In this document: positions 1 through 8,412 of the stretch, piece after piece
Layout: each line of letters starts with the position of its first letter
Position numbering within the stretch: position 1 is the stretch's first letter
Source: Ardenticatenaceae bacterium
GTDB lineage: Bacteria > Chloroflexota > Anaerolineae > Promineifilales > Promineifilaceae
Direction of reading: 5' to 3'
Length of the DNA: 64,000 nt
Assembly: GCA_020634415.1 (NCBI GenBank)
Contig: JACKBT010000021.1
Coordinates: forward strand, 1-64,000
Notes under the pieces: generated by a model
Told to the model about the DNA's origin: nothing
Seen by the model: only the letters and a program-made list of their open reading frames with translations
Database searches by the model: none
Translations under genes and position numbers: made by a program

Positions 1-27
1 ATTGCGTAATGCATAAGGGGCTACGCG

Positions 28-927
28 CTACGCTGGCACGCCATGCCGCCGCCAGGATTTCAGCCCTGCCTGGATCAACTCAATGCCGGAGGCCACCGCC
101 ACCTCACTGCCTTCCCCCTCGCCATAGACGCTGACAACGGCCAAAGCGGCTACTTTACCCGTGGCCATCACCGTCTCAATCGCCGCCGCCACCTGATCCA
201 TACTAGGGCCATCCGGCTCCTTTGTGCCATGATTCGGCACATAGCTCTCATCCAAAATATCGCTGTCAATGTGCAAATAGATGTAATCACAGCGATGGGC
301 AAGTTGGGTAACGGCCGTTTCCAAATCCACATCCCCATTAAACCCCTCTGCTACACGGGCAATGCGAACGGCCGTTGCCCGAATCAACTGCTCTTCCGGC
401 ACATCCAAATTGCGCACATCCACCATCAAAATCCGGTCCGTCGGCAGCGGCGCGGCAATGTGCGATCCCTCCCGCCACTGCGGAAAAGACAAACCCGCAC
501 AAACCGACACCGGCATCCCCCCCAGCATCCCCGACAGCGTGGTGTTGGGCGTATTAAAATCGCCATGCGCATCAAACCAAACCAGCCCAATCCGCGCCTC
601 ACTGCCATGTGCATCCTGCAAACCACCCACCACCCCCGTAATATGGGTGCAGTCTCCGCCCGTCATCAGCACACCCTTGCCCTGCCGCCGTGCCTCCGCC
701 GCTTCCTCTGCCACGCGCCCTCCCAGCACACCCAAATTCAGCGGCTCATCCTCAACGCGCTCATCCTCGTAAATTTTGGGCTCAACCACCGTAAAGGGTA
801 CGCCAGCCTGCTCATACACACCGGCCGTTTTATACGCATCCAGCGACCGTTCATCCCGCTCCGCCAGTTCCGTTCGCCGGTAGCGAATCCCTATAACCTG
901 CACTGCATCTAATGATTTTGTTGCCAT
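28..927 (-). CDS. Arginase/agmatinase-family ureohydrolase, variant metal site
   Basis: A 299-residue protein of normal length for the ureohydrolase fold, which hydrolyses guanidino compounds at a binuclear Mn centre. Visible motifs are GGDCTH (residues 90-95), DAHGD (119-123) and DSD (221-223). In arginases and agmatinases the first motif is GGDHS, so the usual His ligand is replaced here by Cys93, with His95 nearby. The final motif continues LDES instead of the usual DPAF-like run. The fold is secure but the substrate is not; it should not be called arginase or agmatinase without a test. The ATG start has AAGGAG about 14 nt upstream. It is transcribed towards the window edge and followed by no visible partner. 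Confidence 0.8.
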   Translation of the reverse strand: MATKSLDAVQVIGIRYRRTELAERDERSLDAYKTAGVYEQAGVPFTVVEPKIYEDERVEDEPLNLGVLGGRVAEEAAEARRQGKGVLMTGGDCTHITGVVGGLQDAHGSEARIGLVWFDAHGDFNTPNTTLSGMLGGMPVSVCAGLSFPQWREGSHIAAPLPTDRILMVDVRNLDVPEEQLIRATAVRIARVAEGFNGDVDLETAVTQLAHRCDYIYLHIDSDILDESYVPNHGTKEPDGPSMDQVAAAIETVMATGKVAALAVVSVYGEGEGSEVAVASGIELIQAGLKSWRRHGVPA

Positions 928-1003
928 ATTACTTCATGCACTCCTTCAAATTATCATACCAAACACACAAAGAGTTCGCGGAAAAACACCTTTTCTGTTT
1001 GGT

Positions 1004-1063
1004 GGAGACTAGAGACTAGAGACTGGAGACTACCCAGTCTCCAGTCTCCAGTCCCCACTCTCC
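1004..1063. repeat. Inverted heptamer array (GGAGACT family)
   Basis: Four 7-bp units of the form RGAGACT (1004-1031), a 4-nt loop, then four units complementary to them (AGTCTCC, AGTCTCC, AGTCCCC, ACTCTCC; 1036-1063). It can fold into a hairpin with 28-bp arms. It lies between the FtsK gene and the arginase-family gene, both minus strand. Confidence 0.9.
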
Positions 1064-1093
1064 CAAATCACTAAGTTAAAAACGGCCGTTTCC

Positions 1094-3331
1094 TTACTCC
1101 TGCTCCGAGAGATAATCCCCCAGCGGGTCATCCGCATCTTCATCCACCAGCGATTGGCGCGTTTTGCCGCCTTCTTGCGGGTCTTCAACGAGGCCCATTT
1201 CATACAGGTGCTGCATGATGCGGGCGGCGCGGGGGTAGCCCAGGCGCAGGCGGCGTTGCAGCATGGAGGTGGACACGTTGTCGTTTTTCTTGACGATTTC
1301 GATGGCCGCTTCGAGGAGGGTATCGGTTTTGTCTAAATGGGCATAGCGGGCGATGAGGTTCTCCCAGGGTGGATCGCCGGGTTGGAAGTCGGGCAGGGCT
1401 TGCTGCCAAAATTTGACGATGGCTTCGATTTCGGGATCGCTGAGCCACACGCCCTGGATGCGGGCCGGTTCGCCAGCTTCGGGGGAGAGGAAAAGCATGT
1501 CGCCTTTGCCCAGCAGATGTTCCGCACCTACGCTGTCGAGAATGACACGGGAGTCGGTGCCGGAGGCCACGGAGAAGGAGATGCGGGCGGGAAAGTTGGC
1601 TTTGATGAGGCCAGTGATGACATCGGTAGACGGCCGTTGTGTCGCCACCACCAAATGAATCCCCGTCGCCCGCGCCATCTGCGCCAGCCGGCATAATGTG
1701 CGTTCCACATCACCCGGATAAGTGAGGATGAGGTCAGACAGCTCATCAATGAACACACCCATATAGGGCATCTGCTTCACATCCTTTTTGCCCGCAATCT
1801 TGCGGTTATAGCTGTTGAGATTGCGCGCTCCGACCTGGGCAAACATCTCGTAACGGCGATCCATTTCGGCCGTGAGCCAACGCAGCACACCCACCGCCCG
1901 GTCGGCTTCCGTCTCCACTTTGCCGATGAGGTGGGGCAGGCCATTGAAGCGAATCAGTTCTACCTTTTTGGGGTCAAGCATGATCAGCTGCAGCTTGTCG
2001 GGGGTGTTGTTGAAGACGAGGCAGCTAATCATGGCGTTGATGAGGACGGATTTACCGGAACCCGTTGTTCCCGCCACGAGCAGGTGGGGCATTTTGGCCA
2101 GGTCTATGGCGATGGGCGCACCGGAAACGTTGCGGCCCAGGGCAACGGCCAGCGGCGATTTGAGTTTGTGGTAGCTGTCGGCCTCGACGACGGAGCGCAT
2201 CCGCACCATACTGATTTCGTCGTTGGGCACTTCGATGCCCACCACGCCGCGACCAGGGACGGGTGCTTCAATGCGCAGCCGCTGCACGGCTAAGGCCATT
2301 GCAAGGTCGCGCTGCAAGGCGGCAATCTGGCTGACGCGGACTTTTTGCTGCTTTAGCTGGCCGTCGGGACCGGGGCGCTCTACGTAGCCAGGTTCCACAC
2401 CGAATTGGGTGACGGCGGGGCCGCGCCGGATTTCGGTGACGGTGGCGGGCAGGCCGAAGTCGGCCAGGGTTTGCTCGATGATCTGTTTTTTCTCGTCTAT
2501 TTCTTCGGGGCTGAGGTTGGTGCTGCCGCCTTCTTCCAGAAGCTGCACGGGGGGGAGTTTGCGGCTGCGGCGGCGGGTACGGGTACGGCCGTCTGGCGCG
2601 GAATCGTCAATGATGAGCAGTTCGTCTTCGTCTTCTTCTGCCTCCGTCTCATCGAGGGGGTCATCGTCGTCGAGGGTGATTTGGGGGACGGGAACGGCCG
2701 TTCCCGCCACATCCGCTGAACCAAAGGCCACAATCGTTTCCTCTGGGGGGGCTATCTTTTGGGCAAGCTGTTGCAGGGCCAGGGAGATCTGTTCCAGCCC
2801 TTGCCAGACATCTTGCCACTGCACGCGCAGCAGCAGAGCCAGCCCCCACAACAAAACGGAGCCATAGAGGACAGTGGTGATGACGGGGCCGAGGAGGTCG
2901 AGGAGGGGGGCGGCCAAGGCCCAGCCGACCAGCCCGCCGCCGCGCCCCAAATGGGCATCGGCTAAGGTGGCGTTGGTGTATTGGTAGCTGAGGGGGAGGG
3001 CGGTGAGGAGGATGAGTTCGCCGCCGATGATTTGGGAGGTGTGAATGTGATACGGCCGTTCCATCCGATGCAGGCCAAAATGAATGCCCGCCGCTGCGAT
3101 GGAGAGAAACAGCGGATAGTTGCCCCAGCCAAAGGTCTCCCACAATAGGCTTTGCCAGGCATTTAGCCAGACAGATTGGGTTAGCCCCAATAAGGCCATG
3201 AGAGTAAGCATGGCAAATAAAAAGAGGCCAAACCCAATAAGCTCAAAGCGCCAGGGGTAGAGGCGGTTAATTAATAGTTCATCCCAGGTAGGGGGCGAGG
3301 GAGGTGGGGTATCTGATTTTTTCTTTGCCAT
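1094..3331 (-). CDS. ftsK: FtsK/SpoIIIE-type DNA translocase
   Basis: A 745-residue septal DNA pump that moves chromosome ends through the closing septum. The N-terminus has four to five membrane segments (about 30-50, 71-88, 100-117, 131-170), followed by an acidic/basic linker (220-260) that is short for FtsK. The motor domain has Walker A GTTGSGKS at 421-428 and Walker B GVFIDE at 525-530. The last 70 residues form the winged-helix gamma domain that reads polar DNA motifs (region RRLRLGYPRAARIM). There is no clear Shine-Dalgarno before the ATG; a tandem-repeat hairpin lies just upstream. It is separated from the dcw cluster by more than 35 kb. Confidence 0.95.
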   Translation of the reverse strand: MAKKKSDTPPPSPPTWDELLINRLYPWRFELIGFGLFLFAMLTLMALLGLTQSVWLNAWQSLLWETFGWGNYPLFLSIAAAGIHFGLHRMERPYHIHTSQIIGGELILLTALPLSYQYTNATLADAHLGRGGGLVGWALAAPLLDLLGPVITTVLYGSVLLWGLALLLRVQWQDVWQGLEQISLALQQLAQKIAPPEETIVAFGSADVAGTAVPVPQITLDDDDPLDETEAEEDEDELLIIDDSAPDGRTRTRRRSRKLPPVQLLEEGGSTNLSPEEIDEKKQIIEQTLADFGLPATVTEIRRGPAVTQFGVEPGYVERPGPDGQLKQQKVRVSQIAALQRDLAMALAVQRLRIEAPVPGRGVVGIEVPNDEISMVRMRSVVEADSYHKLKSPLAVALGRNVSGAPIAIDLAKMPHLLVAGTTGSGKSVLINAMISCLVFNNTPDKLQLIMLDPKKVELIRFNGLPHLIGKVETEADRAVGVLRWLTAEMDRRYEMFAQVGARNLNSYNRKIAGKKDVKQMPYMGVFIDELSDLILTYPGDVERTLCRLAQMARATGIHLVVATQRPSTDVITGLIKANFPARISFSVASGTDSRVILDSVGAEHLLGKGDMLFLSPEAGEPARIQGVWLSDPEIEAIVKFWQQALPDFQPGDPPWENLIARYAHLDKTDTLLEAAIEIVKKNDNVSTSMLQRRLRLGYPRAARIMQHLYEMGLVEDPQEGGKTRQSLVDEDADDPLGDYLSEQE

Positions 3332-3333
3332 GT

Positions 3334-3389
3334 CAGTAAAACGTAAAACATAAAACGTAAGGTACTGCGCTACGTTTTACGTTTTACTG
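3334..3389. repeat. Inverted heptamer array (GTAAAAC family)
   Basis: Tandem GTAAAAC units (3336-3360) followed after about 11 nt by complementary GTTTTAC units (3371-3389). It occupies the gap between the FtsK start and the S1-protein stop. Short single-orientation traces of the same unit appear at about 57963-57980 and 60683-60692. Confidence 0.85.
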
Positions 3390-3391
3390 CG

Positions 3392-4378
3392 TTAAGTCAC
3401 GTTGCGCAAACTGAGGGCTAAGCGGTTGTTGGGGCCGTCCACTTCTAAGATGCGCACACGCACGGGCTGATTGTCGCTGACAATATCGCGGGGGTGTAAA
3501 AAGCTGCCTTCGGCCAGTTCCGACAGATGGATAAGTCCTTCTAGCTCTTCCTCAATCAGGACGAAGACACCGAAGCTGACAATATTGTTGACGATGCCTT
3601 CAATGACTTGCCCTGGTTGGTAACGCTCTTCGATGGCTTGCCAGGGGTTGGGCTTGAGCCGTTTGCGGCTGAGGGCCACGCGCTCTTTGTGTTGGTCTAC
3701 ATCGAGTACCTTGACGGTGATGACCTGGCCGGGTTTGACGATCTCGCTGGGATGGGTGACGCGGCTCCAGGAGAGTTCGGATAGATGGATGAGTCCTTCC
3801 AGGCCGCCTAAATCTACGAAGGCACCAAATTTGGTGAGGTTAGTAATGCGCCCCTGACGGATGTCACCGCGCTGGATGCGGTGGAGCAGGGCTTCGCGGT
3901 GTTCGGCTTTAACCTGGGCGGCGCGTTCGGAGAAGATGAGCCGCTTGTTGGTGGGGTTGACTTCGATGATTTTGACCTGAAGGATTTTGTGAACCCACTG
4001 CTGCAAGGCTTTGATGCGCTCGCGTTCGATGTGGAAGCGGGGGAAGTTGATGAGTTGGGAGGCGGGGATGAAGCCTTGCAGCCCATTCCAGTTGACGAGT
4101 AGGCCGCCTTTGTTGTGGTCGGTGATGAGGAGTTTGAGGGTTTCGTCGTTTTTGAAGGTGTCTTGGGCGAGTTCCCAGGCTTCGTCTTCTTCTGGTTTGC
4201 CGCCATCGGCCCAACGAAAACGGCCGTCTACTCGCTGCTGCACGGGAATCCAATTTTCGCCTTTAGCATCAGGTGGGGGTGGGGGGGGAACAAGGGTTTC
4301 TTCTTGTTCTAACAGCGATGCCCAGTAAGCTTCGTCCATTTCTGGACGGTGCGGGGAAGAATCATGGGGAGCATCCAT
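3392..4378 (-). CDS. S1-domain RNA-binding protein (ribosomal protein S1-like)
   Basis: A 328-residue protein with three S1 OB-fold repeats. The first (about 85-160) is divergent and contains the GLQGFIPASQL segment. The second (about 170-240) has GRITNLTKFGAFVDLGGLEGLIHLSELS. The third (about 255-325) has a similar GVFVLIEEELEGLIHLSEL stretch. Such proteins bind mRNA and, as S1, help the 30S subunit load messages. This one is shorter than the six-repeat proteobacterial S1, as in many Gram-positive and Chloroflexota S1-like proteins. The ATG is preceded by AAGGA. It is divergent from the biotin ligase gene. Confidence 0.85.
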   Translation of the reverse strand: MDAPHDSSPHRPEMDEAYWASLLEQEETLVPPPPPPDAKGENWIPVQQRVDGRFRWADGGKPEEDEAWELAQDTFKNDETLKLLITDHNKGGLLVNWNGLQGFIPASQLINFPRFHIERERIKALQQWVHKILQVKIIEVNPTNKRLIFSERAAQVKAEHREALLHRIQRGDIRQGRITNLTKFGAFVDLGGLEGLIHLSELSWSRVTHPSEIVKPGQVITVKVLDVDQHKERVALSRKRLKPNPWQAIEERYQPGQVIEGIVNNIVSFGVFVLIEEELEGLIHLSELAEGSFLHPRDIVSDNQPVRVRILEVDGPNNRLALSLRNVT

Positions 4379-4476
4379 TTGCTATATCCTTTACAATTTA
4401 TTTGTGGTACTACTAATGATGAAATTACTACTTACTCGAAGGTTAATTATAGGCATTGCGAAAGGGCTGTCAAAAA

Positions 4477-5277
4477 ATGGATGAATTGACGGCAACGGCC
4501 GTTGCCCAGGTGTGTACCAGTCAATGGATCGGCCGTTCCTATTATTATTACCCCGAACTTGGCTCGACCAATGATGAGCTGAAACGGCTGGCGGCTGCCT
4601 CTTCTTTGGCGGCGGGTACGGTGGTGTTGGCGGATTTTCAAAGGCAGGGGCGAGGACGGTTGAATCGGGGTTGGTTTGCGCCGCCGGGGAGTTCGCTGCT
4701 GCACTCCATTTTGTTTTGGCCCGATTGGCCACCGGAGCGGGCCAATTGGCTGACGATGATGGTGGGGGTGGCGGCGGTGGCGGCGATTGAGGCGGTGACG
4801 GGGCTGGCGGTGGGCTTGAAGTGGCCGAATGATGTGATGGTGCAGCAGGCGGGGGTGTGGCATAAGGTGGGGGGGATTTTGTTGGAGGGGCAGGTGGGGG
4901 GTGACGGCCGTTTACAACAAGCCATTGTGGGCTTTGGCCTGAATGTGAATGTGCCTGCCGCGCAGATGCCGGAGACGGTGACACCGGCGACGAGTTTGAT
5001 GGTGGCGGGAGGACGGCCGTTTTCCCGCTTGTTGTTACTAGCTGCGTTTTGGCAGCAGTTGGAGGGAGTGTATGAAACGGCCGAATCACCCCATTTGGCT
5101 TGGCAGCAGCGGCTCATCACTCTGGGGCAGCCCGTTCAGGTAAGCCGCGTGGGGCAGCCAACGGTGGTGGGAGTGGCCGAGGGCACTGATGTGTGGGGCC
5201 AGTTGCTGGTGCGTGATGAGAGTGGCGTGGTTCACACAGTTGCAGCGGGGGATGTGACCTTGCGCCCTGAACGATAG
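4477..5277 (+). CDS. birA: Biotin--[acetyl-CoA carboxylase] ligase
   Basis: About 266 residues from the ATG at 4477; a TTG seven codons upstream (4456) could also serve. The enzyme makes biotinyl-AMP and attaches biotin to the carrier protein of acetyl-CoA carboxylase. Visible landmarks are the GRGRLNRGW loop that binds biotinyl-AMP, the LKWPNDV segment, the KVGGILLEG strand and the C-terminal SH3-like domain. There is no N-terminal helix-turn-helix, so it is the non-repressor (group I) type. The gene carries several ACGGCCGT copies and diverges from the S1-domain gene. Confidence 0.93.
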   Translation: MDELTATAVAQVCTSQWIGRSYYYYPELGSTNDELKRLAAASSLAAGTVVLADFQRQGRGRLNRGWFAPPGSSLLHSILFWPDWPPERANWLTMMVGVAAVAAIEAVTGLAVGLKWPNDVMVQQAGVWHKVGGILLEGQVGGDGRLQQAIVGFGLNVNVPAAQMPETVTPATSLMVAGGRPFSRLLLLAAFWQQLEGVYETAESPHLAWQQRLITLGQPVQVSRVGQPTVVGVAEGTDVWGQLLVRDESGVVHTVAAGDVTLRPER

Positions 5278-5347
5278 GCCAATTTTATGTTGACTTTTTG
5301 CCTAATTCCAGGTAGCCTTCCCTATCTGGACTTTTGGGAGATGAATC

Positions 5348-5665
5348 ATGCAAGACGATTTCTTTGATGACCTGGATCTAGATGATGACGACGATGAACT
5401 AGAAGAAACCCCTGATTGGATGGACTTTGGCACGGACACGGCAGGCGACGATGAGCCTGATGAATTTGACAGGCTGCGCCAAAAAAGTGCCCGCGCTGGC
5501 TCTGCTTTCGATGAGATGACTGAAGAGGACCCTTTTCGTGGTAACGAGAGCCGTTCCTCTTTTTCACTGCAAGGTCTTACCCCCTCGCAGCGCACGATTT
5601 TGGCAGTTTTGGTGCTGTTGAATGTGATTGTGATTGGTGCAGCAGTGGTGCTGCTGATTCTTTAA
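5348..5665 (+). CDS. Small acidic protein with a C-terminal membrane anchor
   Basis: 105 residues, not recognised. The N-terminal 60 residues are extremely acidic (runs such as DDFFDDLDLDDDDDELEE), then comes a short basic/serine linker, then one hydrophobic helix (about 82-105) that ends the protein. It should be a tail-anchored membrane protein exposing an acidic tail. GGGAG lies 9 nt before the ATG. It follows birA by 70 bp and may be co-transcribed. The stop codon directly abuts an inverted heptamer array. Confidence 0.7.
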   Translation: MQDDFFDDLDLDDDDDELEETPDWMDFGTDTAGDDEPDEFDRLRQKSARAGSAFDEMTEEDPFRGNESRSSFSLQGLTPSQRTILAVLVLLNVIVIGAAVVLLIL

Positions 5666-5666
5666 T

Positions 5667-5719
5667 AGAGATTGGAGACTGGAGATTATTTAGTCGCTAG
5701 TCCCCAGTCTCTAGTTTCC
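5667..5719. repeat. Inverted heptamer array (GGAGACT family)
   Basis: Units AGAGATT, GGAGACT, GGAGATT (5667-5687), short loop, then AGTCGCT, AGTCCCC, AGTCTCT, AGTTTCC (5692-5719). It lies between convergent genes, and its last unit contains the stop codon of the minus-strand penicillin-acylase gene. Confidence 0.88.
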
Positions 5720-7909
5720 ACCCTCCAACTCTTCCCCCGGCTGATAGGCCCTTTCTAAATTAGCGCGAATATCTACTTCGTCGAACCAGACGGGCTTGAG
5801 GCCGCGTGTGACGAAAAGCTGCGCCTGGTCGGCGTAGTGGGGCGACTGTTCGACCAGGGTGGCGCTGCCGTATTGGTGGATGCTGCGGGAGCGAACGGAG
5901 CCATCGGGCAGCCAGGTGATGAGCATGACGTATGAATCGCCCGCTATGCCGCGAAAACGGCCGTCTTCCTCCAACTGCCCATACACCGCATGAAGCACAT
6001 CGGGCGCACCCCCTAGCCCCAAATCCACATCACCACGCCGCAGCCGGTTCACCTCCTGCCAGGGTACATCTACCCGCCCAAAATGCTCGATGAGAACGTT
6101 GACGGCTTGCGTCAGACTGTCCATCAGCACTTCTGTCGTTACAGGATGGTTGACCAGCATGGAGGGGTTGATATGGGCGGCTTCGGAGTTGTTGACGAAG
6201 TTGAGCATGAGGATGGCGATGGTTGTGCCCATGCTATCTTCGCGGGCGGTCAAATCCCAATCGCGCAAAATCTCTAGGGCTTGTTGTACATTGGCATCGT
6301 CTGGAGGTGGCGCGTTGAGAAGCTGTTGGATGTAGAGCGGCACATCGGAATCAGCCGAATAGGTGTCGTCATATTTGTATTGATAGAACTCCTCTGCGGT
6401 GATGGTGTCGTCGCTGCCGAACAGCTCTAGGGAACGCAGGGCGCGGTTGGATATATCGAGTTCGATGCCTAGCGTGGGCGAGAAGTTGGCGGGGTCGGGA
6501 TTGCCTGCGCCGATGGTGGTGCGGAAGGGGGTGTTGTTGCTGTTTTGGATGAAGCCGGAGGGTGGATTGAGTACCTGGGGCAGTTGGTCGAAGGGCAGGT
6601 ACTCTGTCCAGAGGGTTTCTGAGGTGTTGCCGGGCAGGTATTGTTCCCAGTTGTAACCTTCGGCGCGGAGGGGAATACGGCCGTTATACAGATAATAAAT
6701 ATTCCCCTCGACATCGGCGTAACCGGCGTTAAACATGGGCAGATAGCCCTCCGCCATGGCCGCTTGCCACTCGGCTAAGTTGGTGGCTTTGTTGAGGCGC
6801 AAAAACTGCTCAATATGTCCCGCATGGCCCATCCCCGCAAAACGAATGGCATAGGTGCCATGATCTTGGCGCACGGTGGGGCCATAAACGGACCACAGCA
6901 CTTCGCGTTTGACTGTCCAACGAAAACGGCCGAATAGCTTCACCGTAAGGGGGGCCTCACGCACTTCTAAATCTAGCCACTGGTCCTCAAAGCGGTATTG
7001 GTTGGGGTCATCGGGGTTAATATCCAGGACATAAATGTCTATGAGGTCGGGGCTGTTGACAGTGAAGGCCCAACTGACGTGACGGTTGTGGCCGTGTGTA
7101 ATGAGCGGCGATCCTGGCAGCAAGCCACCCACCATGTCTAACCCTTCCTCGCTGTGGATGTGGGCTTCGTACCAGGCAGCGATGCCTTCCCAGGGCTGAT
7201 GGGAGTTGACGTTGAAAAAAGTCTCGCCATTGGCGGTGCGGCTGGGGGCAACGGCGAAGGTGTTGCTGTTGTAGGGGAGATTGGAGACTGGAGACTGGAG
7301 ACTGACTATCTCTAGTCTCCAGTCTCCAGTCTCCTTATTTGATACGTTTTGCGCTCGTTCCTCGGCAAATAGTTCGCCCAACGCGCCATCTATGCCAAAG
7401 AAGAGGGGCAGGCGATGGATGAAGCCAGCGACGACATCTTGGCCGGTGACGGGGAAGAGGCCGGGCAGGGCTTCGTCTTCGTGGAGGGCGGCGTAGTGGT
7501 TGAGGCCAGCGGCGTAGGCTTCGACGATGGCTTTCTCGGCGGGGGTGATGCTGCTGGCGTAGTGGGCGTTGGTCACATCCCAAATGCGGAGAAGCTGCAC
7601 CATGTAGTCATTGGGGGCGGCATCTAGGCCGTAAATGGTGGCGAGTTGGCCGCGAGCGGCGATGAGGGCTTGTTGGATGGTGAGGAAGTCGTCTTCGGCG
7701 TGAGCGTAGGCGAGGCCGTAGGCGGCATCGGCATCGGTTTGGCCGAAGATGTGGGGCACGCCGTAGCTGTCGCGCAGGATTTCGGCGTTGTAGTTGTCGC
7801 CAGCGGTGGCGAGGTAGGCGAGGTCGTCTTGTTCGGGTAGAAGGAGATAAAGGAGGGTTAATCCTATGAGGATGAGGATGATGAGGGCAATTTTAAGCCA
7901 GCGGGGCAT
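5711..7909 (-). CDS. Penicillin-acylase-family N-terminal nucleophile hydrolase
   Basis: 732 residues with one N-terminal membrane/signal segment (about 5-24). The family cuts itself into alpha and beta chains and uses the beta-chain N-terminal Ser to hydrolyse amides such as beta-lactam side chains or acyl-homoserine lactones. The nucleophile is most likely Ser215 in NSNTFAVAPSRTANG, followed by the family's N-x-H pattern (NSHQPW). Residues about 193-211 are encoded by an in-frame heptamer hairpin array lying just before Ser215, in the linker normally removed during maturation. The C-terminus ends inside another array. The substrate is unknown. Confidence 0.88.
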   Translation of the reverse strand: MPRWLKIALIILILIGLTLLYLLLPEQDDLAYLATAGDNYNAEILRDSYGVPHIFGQTDADAAYGLAYAHAEDDFLTIQQALIAARGQLATIYGLDAAPNDYMVQLLRIWDVTNAHYASSITPAEKAIVEAYAAGLNHYAALHEDEALPGLFPVTGQDVVAGFIHRLPLFFGIDGALGELFAEERAQNVSNKETGDWRLEIVSLQSPVSNLPYNSNTFAVAPSRTANGETFFNVNSHQPWEGIAAWYEAHIHSEEGLDMVGGLLPGSPLITHGHNRHVSWAFTVNSPDLIDIYVLDINPDDPNQYRFEDQWLDLEVREAPLTVKLFGRFRWTVKREVLWSVYGPTVRQDHGTYAIRFAGMGHAGHIEQFLRLNKATNLAEWQAAMAEGYLPMFNAGYADVEGNIYYLYNGRIPLRAEGYNWEQYLPGNTSETLWTEYLPFDQLPQVLNPPSGFIQNSNNTPFRTTIGAGNPDPANFSPTLGIELDISNRALRSLELFGSDDTITAEEFYQYKYDDTYSADSDVPLYIQQLLNAPPPDDANVQQALEILRDWDLTAREDSMGTTIAILMLNFVNNSEAAHINPSMLVNHPVTTEVLMDSLTQAVNVLIEHFGRVDVPWQEVNRLRRGDVDLGLGGAPDVLHAVYGQLEEDGRFRGIAGDSYVMLITWLPDGSVRSRSIHQYGSATLVEQSPHYADQAQLFVTRGLKPVWFDEVDIRANLERAYQPGEELEGGN
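7276..7334. repeat. Inverted heptamer array inside a coding sequence
   Basis: Four GGAGAYT units (7276-7303), a short middle, then AGTCTCC three times (7314-7334). It is the same family as the intergenic arrays but lies in frame in the penicillin-acylase gene, where it encodes TGDWRLEIVSLQSPVSN. Confidence 0.92.
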
Positions 7910-7911
7910 TG

Positions 7912-7973
7912 GGGCAATTAGGTAATTGGGTAATTGAATGACCAGCTATTTAATTACCCAATTACGCAGTTAC
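7912..7973. repeat. Inverted octamer array (GGTAATTG family)
   Basis: Units GGCAATTA, GGTAATTG, GGTAATTG, a short loop, then complementary TAATTACC and CAATTACG-like units. It sits between the yggX-like gene and the penicillin-acylase gene and provides the yggX stop codon at its edge. Confidence 0.8.
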
Positions 7974-8281
7974 TTTCTGGGTGCTGCACCTTTGCCGCTG
8001 GTGGGTGCGCCGGTGATGGGCTGACCAGCGCCACTGCCGAAAAAGTAATCTTCCATCTGCTCAAAGAGGACTTCTTGGGCGTGGGGGTCGGCCATGTTGA
8101 GGCCGTAGTGGTTGATGATGAGGGTGGCCTGGGCCTGCCAGGAGGCGTAGGCTAGTTTGGAGATGTTGTTGAAGATGCGCTGACCCAATTCGCCAGGGAA
8201 AGGGGGGCGGTCTAACGCGGGCAGTTCTGCACCATATTTGGCGCATTGCACGACGGTGATGGTTTTGGTTTCTCGTGTCAT
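7970..8281 (-). CDS. yggX: YggX-type Fe(2+)-trafficking / oxidative damage protection protein
   Basis: 103 residues. The core FPGELGQRIFNNISKLAYASW, followed by a WQAQATLIINHYGLNM-like run, matches the YggX family, small proteins that protect Fe-S clusters and limit iron-driven damage. The family's near-N-terminal Cys is present (VQCAKYG). The C-terminal 15 residues are a Gly/Pro/Lys tail beyond the usual end. AAGGA precedes the ATG. The stop codon TAA lies at the edge of a GGTAATTG array. Confidence 0.88.
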   Translation of the reverse strand: MTRETKTITVVQCAKYGAELPALDRPPFPGELGQRIFNNISKLAYASWQAQATLIINHYGLNMADPHAQEVLFEQMEDYFFGSGAGQPITGAPTSGKGAAPRK

Positions 8282-8364
8282 GATTGATCCTTGTGAGATG
8301 TTTTTGTCAAAGATTATGCAAATTACGCAGATTGATTTGTGTAACCTTTATACTCGAATGAGCC

Positions 8365-8399
8365 AATCGTAAATCGTAAATCGCCAATCGTAAATCGCA
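8365..8399. repeat. Tandem heptamer array (AATCGTA), one orientation
   Basis: Five contiguous 7-bp units: AATCGTA, AATCGTA, AATCGCC, AATCGTA, AATCGCA. No complementary half is adjacent. Inverted versions of the same unit lie at 45409-45478 and 46879-46957. It lies just upstream of the formyltransferase gene. Confidence 0.85.
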
Positions 8400-8412
8400 A
8401 GTAGAGTATATA

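Noticed and set aside
43..912. Long plus-strand frame opposite the arginase-family gene
   Set aside because: A shadow of the minus-strand gene with skewed composition and no recognisable domain.
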